Positions 28,442 to 36,677 of a stretch of DNA of 64,000 nucleotides are shown in pieces. The notes beneath the pieces were generated by a model. That model did no database searches, was not told the DNA's origin, and saw only the letters and a program-made list of their open reading frames with translations. The stretch is taken from contig NZ_CP093340.1 of assembly GCF_022637415.1 (NCBI RefSeq), positions 1,984,001 to 2,048,000 on the forward strand, given 5' to 3'. Positions within the stretch are counted from its first letter, which is position 1. Each line of letters opens with the position of its first letter. Source of the DNA: Luteimonas sp. S4-F44. GTDB taxonomy: Bacteria; Pseudomonadota; Gammaproteobacteria; Xanthomonadales; Xanthomonadaceae. The translations under genes were made by a program, and so were the position numbers.

Positions 28442-28821
28442 GCACCGAAACCAACCACCACCCCGCCCACGAGGCGGCGCACGATGCGCACGGCCACGGC
28501 AGCATGCGCGACTATGTGATCGGCTTCGTGCTGTCGGTGATCCTCACCGTCATTCCGTTCTGGCTGGTCATGGGCGAAGTGATCGAGAGCCGCGTCTGGA
28601 CGGTGGCGCTGATCATGGTGTTCGGCGCCATCCAGATCGTCGTGCACATGATCTACTTCCTGCACATGAACCGGAAATCGGAGGGCGGCTGGATTCTGAT
28701 GTCGCTGCTGTTCACCGGCATCATCATCGTCATCGCGCTCGTCGGCTCGTTGTGGGTCATGTATCACCTCAACTACAACATGATGCCGATGTCGCCCGAG
28801 CAGATGCGCGTCGCGCCCTGA
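28438..28821 (+). CDS. cyoD: quinol oxidase subunit IV (CyoD)
   Basis: Small subunit of 127 residues with three helices that helps assemble the Cu-B site in E. coli. [19 protein letters not shown] and [14 protein letters not shown] match the family. The N-terminal 22 residues are His/Ala-rich. Start overlaps the cyoC stop by four bases. Confidence 0.94.
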   Translation: MSTETNHHPAHEAAHDAHGHGSMRDYVIGFVLSVILTVIPFWLVMGEVIESRVWTVALIMVFGAIQIVVHMIYFLHMNRKSEGGWILMSLLFTGIIIVIALVGSLWVMYHLNYNMMPMSPEQMRVAP

Positions 28822-28840
28822 CCACCTCCGACGCTCCGTC

Positions 28841-29593
28841 ATGACTGCGCAACGCGCCCCGCAACGCCCGGCCCGACGCTGGGCGTTACTGGTGTTCCTG
28901 ATCGCGGCCACTGCCGGCTTCATCGCGCTGGGCCTGTGGCAGGTCGAACGCTTGGGCTGGAAGCGCGGGCTGATCGCCCGGGTCGAGGCGCGGATCCATG
29001 CGGACCCTGTTGCCTTGCCGGCCGCGGCCGACTGGGCCGACCTCGATCCGGCCGATGCAGAGTACCGGCGGGTCACCGCCCGCGGGCGGCTGCTGCACGA
29101 CCAGGAAGTCGCGGTCTACGCCTCCACCGAGCGCGGGCCGGGCTACTGGATCATGACCCCGATGGCGACCGCGGACGGGACGGTGTGGATCAACCGCGGC
29201 TACGTCGACACTGCGCATCGCCGGCGCGACAGCCGCGCCCGGGTGGACGCCGCAGATGTCGTCGAAGTGACCGGCCTACTGCGCCAGCCCGACCGCGCCG
29301 GCCTGTTCGTGCGCGCCAACGTGCCCGCCGAAGACCGCTGGTATGCGCGCATGCCAGCGGAGATGACCGCCGCGCGACGCGTCGCGGCGCCGGTGGCGCC
29401 GTTCTTCATCGACGCCCAGACCTCGATCGACGGCGCCAATTGGCCGGTGCCCGGACTGACGATCGTGCAGTTCCGCGACAACCACCTCAGCTATGCGCTG
29501 ACCTGGTTCGGCATGGCGCTGCTGACGCTTCTGGCGATCGGTTTCGTTTGGCGCAACGAGTTCCGGCGCGGCGCGCCCGACACGGCCGCATAG
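28841..29593 (+). CDS. SURF1-family oxidase assembly protein
   Basis: Membrane protein of 250 residues with one helix at each end (about 14-33 and 217-236) and a periplasmic domain between, the SURF1 layout. ALGLWQVERLGWKRGLI after the first helix, GYWIMTP, VWINRGYV and the final LSYALTWFGMALL are family motifs. SURF1 delivers heme A to cytochrome oxidases; here it sits as the fifth gene of a cyo operon where cyoE (heme O synthase) would be expected, so this oxidase may carry heme A or both hemes. It follows cyoD by 19 bases. Confidence 0.92.
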   Translation: MTAQRAPQRPARRWALLVFLIAATAGFIALGLWQVERLGWKRGLIARVEARIHADPVALPAAADWADLDPADAEYRRVTARGRLLHDQEVAVYASTERGPGYWIMTPMATADGTVWINRGYVDTAHRRRDSRARVDAADVVEVTGLLRQPDRAGLFVRANVPAEDRWYARMPAEMTAARRVAAPVAPFFIDAQTSIDGANWPVPGLTIVQFRDNHLSYALTWFGMALLTLLAIGFVWRNEFRRGAPDTAA

Positions 29594-29681
29594 CGGCACG
29601 GCTGCGACCCACCCGTCCGTCCCGACGGCCAAGGCCGCCGGTTCGATGCCGTCAGGTCTTGCCCGGATGATGTACCCCATG

Positions 29682-30215
29682 GCATCGACCTTCCAGGAAA
29701 CATTCGGTCATCGATTCGGGCCTATGGGATCGTGCCCGTTGGACGGACACGGCCTTCGTGACCGGTCCGATCGGCATGCCGCCCGTGCTCGCGCTGACGT
29801 TCGGGCATCACGACGCGGCGCGATCCACATCGGCATCGTGCAAGGCATTCGCGATGCCGCCCCGGCGCACTATCGCCTGGTTCTGACATCGCTGCCACCG
29901 AGCGATGAGGAAAGATCCGTCGGAGGGGCCGTCGTCGTCGCGACCCGCTCGAAAGTCATGGAGTCGGAGACAGACCAGAACCTCTCCCGCTTCCTGTCCG
30001 CCTATCAACGGGAGGGGCGCTACCTACTCATTCCGGCGATCTTGCGCGACGCCAAGGCCCCCAACTTCCTGATGGATCTTGGCATTCTCAAGCGGGAATT
30101 GAGCATTGGGATGGGAAAGGACCTCCATCCGGACGATCTCAAATCCGCACTGTTGCGGCACCCATCGCCCTCAATCGACAGCGCAGACTCTGCAAGCGAT
30201 GGCCCGGGGCGATAG
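29682..30215 (+). pseudogene. probable frameshifted remnant of an uncharacterised gene
   Basis: The main frame (start ATG 29682, or 29646 further upstream) would give about 177 residues. Only the part after roughly 29830 looks like a protein: IHIGIVQGIRDAAPAHYRLV, then YLLIPAILRDAKAP and LGILKRELSIGMGKDL. Before that the main frame is arginine/alanine junk, while the next frame over 29722-29820 reads LWDRARWTDTAFVTGPIG MPPVLALTF GHHDAA, which is protein-like and has no ATG of its own before its middle. I infer a frameshift with loss of some bases near 29820. GC content is lower than its neighbours. Function unknown; it could still be expressed as the short main-frame protein. Confidence 0.45.
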
Positions 30216-30263
30216 CGCAACGTCCGCAGATCGCCGCCATGGCACCGGCCCCGGCCAACTCCA

Positions 30264-31382
30264 TCAACGCGGCGCGACGTAGCCCCCAAGCACGCCACTG
30301 GGCGATAGCACCAGCTGCCAAAGCTGGATCAGCCGCGCGCGGAAGCTCGCCATCGACCCGGCGAGGTAGTAGCGCCACATGCGCCGGAAGCGCTCGTCGT
30401 AGCGTTCCGACAGCAACGGCCACGCCGCCTCGACGTTGTCGCGCCAGACCTGCAACGTGCGGTCGTAGTCCGCGCCGAAGTTGTGCCAGTCCTCGATCAC
30501 GAAGCGGCCTTCGAGCGCGCGCGTCAGCTGCGCCGCCGAGGGCAGCATCGAGTTCGGGAAGATGTACTTCGCAATCCACGGATCGGTGTGCGTGCGGCTG
30601 GTATTGCCGCCGATGCTGTGCAGCAGGAACAAGCCGTCGTCCGCAAGGCAGCGGCGCGCGACGTCAAAATAGGTTTCGTAGTTCTTCACCCCGACGTGCT
30701 CGAACATACCGATCGACACGATGCGGTCGAACCGCTCGCCCAGTTCGCGATAGTCCTGCACGCGGATCTCGACCGGCAGCCCGTCGCACAGGAGGCTGGC
30801 GAACGCGGCCTGTTCGCGCGAGATGGTGATGCCGACGCCCGACGCACCGTAGCGCTCGGCCGCGAACTTCAGCATCTCGCCCCAGCCGCAGCCGATGTCG
30901 AGCAGGCGCATGCCCGGGCGCAGGCCGAGCTTACGGCAGCACAGATCGAGTTTCGCTTCCTGCGCGGCGTCCAGGTCGCCCGAATCACGCCAGTAGCCGC
31001 AGCTGTAGACCAGCCGCCTGCCGAGCATCGCGGCGTAGAGGTCGTTGCCGATGTCGTAATGACGCTCGCCGACGGCGTAGCTGCGCTGCCCACGCTGCAG
31101 GTTGAACAGGCGCGCCAGCACCGCGATGCGCAGGTCGGCGAAGCCGTGCACCTTGCGGTCGATCCCGGCGTCGAGCAGGCGAAACAGCAGTCCGTCGAGC
31201 GAGCCGGCGTCCCACCAGCCATCCATGTACGCCTCGCCCAGTGCCAGCGAGCCGCCTAACAGCACGCGCGCGGGCAGCCGGTCGTCGCAGACTTGCATGT
31301 CCCAGGCGCGATCGCCGTCGACGCGGACGTCCGCGTCCGAGAGCAGTTGCTCGAGCCGAGAGTGGAAACGATCGTCGCGCAT
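30264..31382 (-). CDS. cfa: cyclopropane-fatty-acyl-phospholipid synthase
   Basis: Peripheral membrane SAM-dependent enzyme of 372 residues that adds a methylene bridge across double bonds of membrane lipids, usually on entry to stationary phase or under acid stress. HYDIGNDLY (108-116) and YSCGYW (126-131) form the lipid-binding part, LLDIGCGWGE (160-169) is the SAM loop, and MFEHVG plus the C-terminal FRRMWRYYLAGS complete the family pattern. The start at 31382 is the ATG before RDDRFHSRLEQLL; the frame continues upstream into the integrase fossil, which is a chance read-through. Confidence 0.93.
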   Translation of the reverse strand: MRDDRFHSRLEQLLSDADVRVDGDRAWDMQVCDDRLPARVLLGGSLALGEAYMDGWWDAGSLDGLLFRLLDAGIDRKVHGFADLRIAVLARLFNLQRGQRSYAVGERHYDIGNDLYAAMLGRRLVYSCGYWRDSGDLDAAQEAKLDLCCRKLGLRPGMRLLDIGCGWGEMLKFAAERYGASGVGITISREQAAFASLLCDGLPVEIRVQDYRELGERFDRIVSIGMFEHVGVKNYETYFDVARRCLADDGLFLLHSIGGNTSRTHTDPWIAKYIFPNSMLPSAAQLTRALEGRFVIEDWHNFGADYDRTLQVWRDNVEAAWPLLSERYDERFRRMWRYYLAGSMASFRARLIQLWQLVLSPSGVLGGYVAPR

Positions 31383-31526
31383 GCCCCGGTTTCGCGCCGC
31401 CGGAGGCCAGGTTCCGGCATCTCGGGTCCAGTCTACTCCACGGCCGGAGAAGCGGAGAACAGAGTCCGCCACTTCGCGTCCAAGACCATCACGAGCGCCC
31501 CCGGAAGCCCGGAGCCTGAGCAGGCG

Positions 31527-31783
31527 CGGCGTCCGATGGGGCAAGATGAAGTCATCATGCCCCGTCAAGGCATGAAGCTCGCGAAACAACTTCATCACTT
31601 AAGGAGCGAGCGAGACGATATGTTCCCTATGACCTTTCATCCGCCCAGCGAAAATCGTCCACAACCGCACCGGTCACCAGTGGCGTCCAGGAATCCGTCC
31701 TCGAACTCCGACCAAGTCGCTTGGCGCAGCTCGCCACTGCGAACGAAGGTCAGCAGGATGAGATGACCAGACGCGAGACGTCA
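31527..31783 (-). pseudogene. fossil of a P4-type tyrosine integrase
   Basis: Reading the minus strand in order, three frames give consecutive pieces of an integrase catalytic domain. The first, from 31783, reads LTFVRSGELRQATWSEFE and includes the first catalytic arginine. The second, around 31615-31675, reads LWTIFAGRMKGHREHIVSLA. The third, from 31595, reads LFRELHALTGHDDFILP. These are the order and spacing of intact P4-type integrases (TFVRPGELR, WxIPAxRMKxRxxHxVPLS, LxxLxxLTGxxxxxFP). Two frameshifts and stops separate them. The rest of the gene, including the catalytic tyrosine, is gone. The adjoining 31790-31850 is unusually AT-rich. Confidence 0.8.
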
Positions 31784-31844
31784 GGAGCCTTCCTGACACC
31801 CAATGACAAGAAAAGCCATTAATATTCAATAAATTACAGAATGA

Positions 31845-32195
31845 CTAGGACTCAGTGTCACGATGTGAATCGTCCACGGTAAAGCTCTCGCCGCAGCCGC
31901 ACTCGGCGGCCGCATTGGGGTTGCGGAACACGAACTCCTGGTTCAGTCCCTTCTGCGCGAAGTCGATCTCGGTCCCGTCGACCATCGGCTGGCTTTGCGC
32001 ATCGACGTAGATCCGCACGCCGTCCTGCTCGGAAATCGCATCACCGGGCCGTTCCTCATGCGCCAGGTCGACGACGTAGCCCCAACCCGAACAGCCGGTC
32101 CTGGTCACGCCGAAGCGCAACCCCAGCGCATCGGGGCTGGCGGCGAGGAAACGGCGGGCCCGTTCGAGGGCGGCGGGAGCGAGTGCGATGGCCAT
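31845..32195 (-). CDS. A-type iron-sulfur carrier protein (IscA/SufA/ErpA family)
   Basis: Cytosolic protein of 116 residues that carries Fe-S clusters to target enzymes. The three ligands are C35 in [10 protein letters not shown] and C99, C101 in ECGCGESF, with the 63-residue spacing standard for the family. The SGWGY and [12 protein letters not shown] segments resemble IscA more than ErpA. It is not within an isc or suf operon here, so which branch it serves is uncertain. The start at 32195 begins the conserved domain. Confidence 0.92.
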   Translation of the reverse strand: MAIALAPAALERARRFLAASPDALGLRFGVTRTGCSGWGYVVDLAHEERPGDAISEQDGVRIYVDAQSQPMVDGTEIDFAQKGLNQEFVFRNPNAAAECGCGESFTVDDSHRDTES

Positions 32196-32309
32196 GGAAC
32201 GAGTGTACTCCTGCGGTCGACAGCGGCAGCTGAGCGGGCATCCGCGGCGTGGCGGCGGCACGGTAGACTGTGCAGCCATTCATCGGTGCGGATTCCCGGG
32301 ATTCAAGGC

Positions 32310-33707
32310 ATGACCACGACCAGCGTCCAACAGGCCCTCGCCGGCCATCTTCCCGAAGGCGGCGACGTCACCGTCCGTGGCTGGGTCCGCACCCGCCGCG
32401 ATTCCAAGGCGGGCCTGAGCTTCGTCAACGTCAGCGACGGCTCGTGCTTTGCGCCGATCCAGGTCGTGGCGCCGCAGACGCTGGCCAACTACGAGTCGGA
32501 GATCCGGCGGCTGACCGCCGGCTGTTCGGTGATCGCCACTGGCACGCTGGTCCGCTCGCAGGGCCAGGGCCAGAGCTTCGAGATCCAGGCGCGCGAGATC
32601 GAGGTTGTGGGCTGGGTCGAGGACCCGGAAACCTATCCGATCCAGCCCAAGGCGCATTCGCTGGAATTCCTGCGCGAGGTCGCGCACCTGCGCCCGCGCA
32701 CCAACCTGTTCGGCGCGGTCACCCGCATCCGCCACTGCCTGGCGCAGGCGGCGCATCGCTACTTCCACCAGAACGGCTACTACTGGATCAACACCCCCAT
32801 CGTGACCACGTCCGATGCCGAGGGCGCGGGCCAGATGTTCCGGATCTCGACGCTGGATCTGGCCAACCTGCCGTTGCGCGACGGCAAGGTCGACTTCTCG
32901 CGCGACTTCTTCGGTAAGGAGGCGTTCCTGACTGTGTCGGGCCAGCTCAACGTCGAGGCGTTCTGCCTGGCGATGAGCAAGGTCTACACCTTCGGCCCGA
33001 CGTTCCGCGCCGAGAACAGCCACACCACCCGCCATCTGGCCGAGTTCTGGATGATCGAGCCGGAGATCGCGTTCGCCGATCTGGCCGAGGATGCGCGCGT
33101 GGCCGAGGACTTCTTGAAGTTCCTGTTCCGTGCGGTGCTCGATGAGCGCGCCGACGATATGGCGTTCATCGCCGAGCGCGTGCAGAAGGACGCGGTCACA
33201 CGCCTGGAAAAGTTCATCAATGCGCCGTTCGAGCGCATCGAGTACACCGAGGCGGTGGAGTTGTTGCGCAAGTCCGGGCAGAAGTTCGAGTTCCCGGTCG
33301 AATGGGGTCTGGACCTGCAGACCGAGCACGAGCGCTGGCTCACCGAGCAGCACGTCGGCCGGCCGGTCGTGGTGACCAACTACCCCGAGCACATCAAGGC
33401 GTTCTACATGCGCCTCAACGACGACGGCACGACCGTCGCGGCGATGGACGTGCTGGCGCCGGGCATCGGCGAGATCATCGGCGGCGCGCAGCGCGAGGAG
33501 CGGCTCGACGTGCTCGACGCGCGCATGGACCAGTTCGGTCTTGACCGCGAACACTACGGCTGGTACCGCGACTTCCGCCGCTACGGCACCGTCCCCCATG
33601 CCGGCTTCGGCCTGGGCTTCGAACGCCTGATCGTCTACGTCTGCGGCCTGTCCAACATCCGTGACGCGATCCCCTACCCCCGCGCACCGGGGCAGGCGGA
33701 GTACTGA
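32310..33707 (+). CDS. asnS: asparaginyl-tRNA synthetase
   Basis: Class IIb synthetase of 465 residues charging tRNA-Asn. The N-terminal anticodon-binding OB fold has [14 protein letters not shown]; class II motif 1 follows [18 protein letters not shown], motif 2 is [21 protein letters not shown], and motif 3 is [10 protein letters not shown]. The TFRAENS and EIAF pattern marks asparagine rather than aspartate. The start at 32310 gives [10 protein letters not shown]; the frame stays open 105 codons upstream through the divergent Fe-S carrier gene. Confidence 0.97.
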   Translation: MTTTSVQQALAGHLPEGGDVTVRGWVRTRRDSKAGLSFVNVSDGSCFAPIQVVAPQTLANYESEIRRLTAGCSVIATGTLVRSQGQGQSFEIQAREIEVVGWVEDPETYPIQPKAHSLEFLREVAHLRPRTNLFGAVTRIRHCLAQAAHRYFHQNGYYWINTPIVTTSDAEGAGQMFRISTLDLANLPLRDGKVDFSRDFFGKEAFLTVSGQLNVEAFCLAMSKVYTFGPTFRAENSHTTRHLAEFWMIEPEIAFADLAEDARVAEDFLKFLFRAVLDERADDMAFIAERVQKDAVTRLEKFINAPFERIEYTEAVELLRKSGQKFEFPVEWGLDLQTEHERWLTEQHVGRPVVVTNYPEHIKAFYMRLNDDGTTVAAMDVLAPGIGEIIGGAQREERLDVLDARMDQFGLDREHYGWYRDFRRYGTVPHAGFGLGFERLIVYVCGLSNIRDAIPYPRAPGQAEY

Positions 33708-33753
33708 GTACGGAGATCGAAGAGGCGTAGACCGTGCGTCTCAAGTCAATACC

Positions 33754-33785
33754 GGCCTCAGCACTCATTGAAGAGTGCTGAGGCC
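33754..33785. terminator. perfect hairpin between convergent genes
   Basis: A 13-base perfect stem GGCCTCAGCACTC / GAGTGCTGAGGCC with loop ATTGAA lies between asnS (plus) and the small secreted protein gene (minus). Neither side has a T-run, so it may be a weak bidirectional terminator or an mRNA-stabilising structure. Confidence 0.5.
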
Positions 33786-33800
33786 GCGCAACGCGTTGCC

Positions 33801-34067
33801 TTACTCGTCGACGCAACGCTCATTGCGCCAGCGACACGCCATGTTCAAGAGGCAAGACTGGCGATCGCGAATCCGCATGCAACTCATCTCTTGATCACTG
33901 GCGACGTCTGCAAGCAACTTGACGGGAGCCGCAAGCGAGGGCGAAACCAGCGCGACGGCCTCTGGCGCATTGCGGTCTTCGGTCGCGAGGCTGGAAGCCT
34001 GGACAGACGCAACCGTCAAGCCGGCGACAAGACACATCAGTGCGCCGGCCCATAATCTGATCCTCAT
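33801..34067 (-). CDS. small secreted cysteine-containing protein, unknown
   Basis: Protein of 88 residues not recognised as a known family. It has a convincing signal peptide (MRIRLWAGALMCLVAGL to about VQASS). The mature part ends in a cluster CMRIRDRQSCLLNMACRW with a last cysteine in NERCVDE: four cysteines in 22 residues, consistent with two disulfides in the periplasm or outside the cell. A strong AAGGAGG ribosome-binding site lies four bases ahead of the ATG, which argues the gene is real. It stands alone, convergent with asnS. Confidence 0.72.
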   Translation of the reverse strand: MRIRLWAGALMCLVAGLTVASVQASSLATEDRNAPEAVALVSPSLAAPVKLLADVASDQEMSCMRIRDRQSCLLNMACRWRNERCVDE

Positions 34068-34195
34068 ACATCCTCCTTGAATGGTGTCCGAGGGTCATCC
34101 CTCCCATGCGACGCTAGTGCCGTGCGCGCGTCAAGGTCAAGCGCGATCTCCACGAACACATTATCCTTTCGCTGTGTCCACGTGCCGGAAGCGTC

Positions 34196-34498
34196 GTGAT
34201 CCTCTTCCTCGCCCTGTGCTTCTTCGGCGTCGCGATCGGCGGGGTGACCGCGTTCGTGATCTTCTGGCCGCTGTCGCTGGTGCACCTGCGCGACCGCCAT
34301 CCGCAGGTGCGGGCGCGGTTCGCGGAGGGCGCATTCTTGCAACCGGCTGCGCTGCGCTGGCTGCTGACCGGCGGCTACTACGAAGTCTCCGACCGCCAGT
34401 TCACCGGCTTGGCCACTCCGGCGCGGATTTCGTTGATCGTGATCCTCGGCGCACTGACCGCCTGTGCGGTGCTGTGGCTGTGGTCGATCGCCCCCTGA
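34196..34498 (+). CDS. small two-helix membrane protein, unknown
   Basis: Predicted protein of 100 residues from a GTG start at 34196, with GGAAG about five bases upstream. Hydrophobic helices at residues 1-25 and 76-97 flank a soluble loop containing LRDRHPQVRARF and LTGGYYEVSDRQF. No family is recognised. It is followed after 20 bases by another small gene and probably shares a transcript with it. Confidence 0.62.
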   Translation: MILFLALCFFGVAIGGVTAFVIFWPLSLVHLRDRHPQVRARFAEGAFLQPAALRWLLTGGYYEVSDRQFTGLATPARISLIVILGALTACAVLWLWSIAP

Positions 34499-34518
34499 CC
34501 TTGCAAGGACGTTTTTCG

Positions 34519-34818
34519 ATGACCCGCGATGAGTGGTGGCTGGCGACAATCGGACGGACGGTGATCTGGGCGCGCCTGCGCGTGCTCGAGGCCGGCACCG
34601 CCGAAGTCTTTGACAGCGACGGCAATACCCTGCCCTACGACAGCGAGGACACCGCGCGCTCGATGCTGCTCGACGCCGAGTTCGTGGCCTGGGACGGTCT
34701 GGACGCCGAGGACGCGCTCGAGCGCGGTTTCGCGCCCGGCGAGATCGCCCCGCCGCGGGCCGAGGACGACACCCGGCTGCGCGACCACATGGTGCAGTCG
34801 CTGGGCGCGCGCGCCTGA
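34519..34818 (+). CDS. small acidic soluble protein, unknown
   Basis: Protein of 99 residues, rich in Asp and Glu, from the ATG at 34519 with AAGGAC upstream. It begins MTRDEWWLATIGRTVIWARL and contains VFDSDGNTLPYDSEDTARSML. No motif is recognised and no signal or membrane segment is present. An open frame extends far upstream but without protein-like composition. Confidence 0.62.
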   Translation: MTRDEWWLATIGRTVIWARLRVLEAGTAEVFDSDGNTLPYDSEDTARSMLLDAEFVAWDGLDAEDALERGFAPGEIAPPRAEDDTRLRDHMVQSLGARA

Positions 34819-34941
34819 CCCGGCCCCGGCACGGCGGCCTCGACGTCGGACGCAAGCATCTCCGACCGTCGTTCTCGCTTGCATCCGGCGGCCACCATGG
34901 CAGCCTGTGGCCCGACCTCGTTCACTCACAGGAAGCCGCCC

Positions 34942-35727
34942 ATGGACCTCGACCTGACCGGCCGCCACGCGCTCGTCTGCGGCGCCTCCGAAGGCATCGG
35001 ACGCGCCACCGCGCATGAACTGGCGCTGCTGGGCGCCGGCGTGACGGTGCTCGCCCGGCGCGGCGAGGCGCTGCAGGCCGTGTGCGAATCGCTGCCGACG
35101 CCGGCGGGCCAGGCACACCAGGCGCTCGTCGCCGACATGGACGACCTGGAGGCCCTGCGGACCCGTCTGGAGACGCACGTCGCCACGGTTCCGGTCCAGA
35201 TCCTGGTCAACAACACCGGCGGTCCGCCCGGGGGACCGGCGCATACCGCATCGGCCGACGCTTATCTGAGCGCATTCCGGCGCCATCTGCTCGCCGGGCA
35301 AGTCCTGGTCCAGACGCTGCTGCCGGGGATGCGCGCCGCCGGCTGGGGGCGGATCGTCAACGTGGTCTCGACCTCGGTGCGTGAGCCGATCATGGGCCTG
35401 GGCGTGTCCAACACCGTGCGCGGTGCGGTGGCCGGCTGGGCCAAGACGCTCTCCCGCGAACTGGCTGCGGACGGGATCACGGTCAACAACGTGCTGCCCG
35501 GTTACACGCGCACCCAGCGCATCGCGCAGATCGTGGCCGATCGCGCCGCACGCAGCGGCCAGTCCGAGGACGCGATCATCGCCGCGATGCGGGCCGCGGT
35601 GCCGGCCGGGCGTTTCGCCGAGCCCGAGGAGACCGCAGGGGTGATCGCCTTCCTCTGCTCGCCGGCCGCCGCTTACATCAACGGGGTCAGCCTGCCGGTG
35701 GACGGCGGGCGCATGGCCTCGATCTGA
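34942..35727 (+). CDS. SDR-fold oxidoreductase-like protein lacking the catalytic Tyr/Lys
   Basis: Rossmann-fold protein of 261 residues. The nucleotide loop is CGASEGIG (13-20) and the NNAG-equivalent reads NNTGGPPGG (90-98). Ser143 or Ser145 could be the catalytic serine, but the expected Tyr-x-x-x-Lys is Ser156-x-x-x-Arg160 in GVSNTVRGAVAGWAKTL. The C-terminal GVSLPVDGGRM is normal. The GGPPxG subgroup of SDRs shows this substitution elsewhere, from memory, so it is likely a stable feature rather than damage. Automatic annotation as 3-oxoacyl-ACP reductase would not be safe. Confidence 0.85.
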   Translation: MDLDLTGRHALVCGASEGIGRATAHELALLGAGVTVLARRGEALQAVCESLPTPAGQAHQALVADMDDLEALRTRLETHVATVPVQILVNNTGGPPGGPAHTASADAYLSAFRRHLLAGQVLVQTLLPGMRAAGWGRIVNVVSTSVREPIMGLGVSNTVRGAVAGWAKTLSRELAADGITVNNVLPGYTRTQRIAQIVADRAARSGQSEDAIIAAMRAAVPAGRFAEPEETAGVIAFLCSPAAAYINGVSLPVDGGRMASI

Positions 35728-35806
35728 GCCACACAGACGCGCGCACGCGCCTTTACGCCAAGTCGGAGTCACGAGACCGCGACGCGCGGGCTGCTCCGAT
35801 GCACAC

Positions 35807-36616
35807 ATGCCCGAAGGTCCGGAAACCCACGCCCTCGCCGACCGCCTATCGCAGTTGCTCGTCGACGAGACGCTGACCCGCGTGCGATTCGTCGATCCGG
35901 CGCTGCAGCGACGCCGCCGCCTGCTCGAAGGCCGCCGGGTACTGGCGGTCGAAGCCCGCGGCAAGGCACTGCTGACCGCTGTCGATGGCGGCTGGACCCT
36001 GTACACGCACAGTCACCTCTTCGGCTTCTGGCGGTTTGCCGACGCGCCCGAGGCCCTGCCCGGTGAAACCCGGCCGCGGGTGCTGCTGGTCACGGTGCGC
36101 GGCGTCGCCGCGCTCTATGCCGCGCCGTCGGTCTCGCTGTGGCGCACCGACGCGCTCGGCGAGCAGCCTTACCTCGCCAAGCTCGGCCCCGATGTGCTCG
36201 ATCCGGCCGTCGACGCCAAGGCGCTGCTGGCGCACATGCGCGACCCGCGTTTCGGCAAGCGCACGCTGGCGGCGCTGCTGCTGGCGCAGGACTTCGCGGC
36301 GGGGATGGGCAACTACCTGCGCTCGGAGGTGCTGTTCCAGGCGCGGCTGTCGCCGCATCGCATCCTGCAGGATCTGACCGCCCGCGAGCGGCGGCGGCTG
36401 GCCAACGCGCTGCTCGACGTGCCCCGGCGCGCCTACCGCGCCAAGCTTGACGACGCGCTGCCACCCGGCAAGGACTACCTGGCACAGACCCGCGCGAGCT
36501 TCGGCTTCGCGGTGTTCGAGCGCGCCGGCGCACCCTGCCCGCGTGGCGACGGCACCATCGCCGAGATCCGCCTGGCCGACCGCCGGCTGTACTGGTGCCC
36601 AGGCTGCCAACATTGA
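35807..36616 (+). CDS. nei: Fpg/Nei-family DNA glycosylase (endonuclease VIII type) with altered zinc finger
   Basis: Base-excision repair enzyme of 269 residues for oxidised pyrimidines. The N-terminal Pro2 and Glu3 (MPEGPETHALAD) are the Schiff-base nucleophile and catalytic acid, and GMGNYLRSEVLF is the helix-two-turn-helix. The C-terminal zinc finger normally has CxxC-x16-CxxC; here C244, C264 and C267 are present but the second position is Gly247 (APCPRGDG). So one zinc ligand is missing, or Asp248 or another side chain takes over. The start at 35807 is essential because the proline must be residue 2. Confidence 0.88.
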   Translation: MPEGPETHALADRLSQLLVDETLTRVRFVDPALQRRRRLLEGRRVLAVEARGKALLTAVDGGWTLYTHSHLFGFWRFADAPEALPGETRPRVLLVTVRGVAALYAAPSVSLWRTDALGEQPYLAKLGPDVLDPAVDAKALLAHMRDPRFGKRTLAALLLAQDFAAGMGNYLRSEVLFQARLSPHRILQDLTARERRRLANALLDVPRRAYRAKLDDALPPGKDYLAQTRASFGFAVFERAGAPCPRGDGTIAEIRLADRRLYWCPGCQH

Positions 36617-36677
36617 CCTCGATCCCGGCCTGCGACCACCGCCCCGGTCTCGGCGCGCACTCGGGTAAGCTTGCGCC

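Noticed and set aside
31383..31598. N-terminal extension of the cfa product to 444 residues
   Set aside because: The extra residues are the last piece of the integrase fossil read in the same frame; Cfa proteins start near the ATG at 31382.
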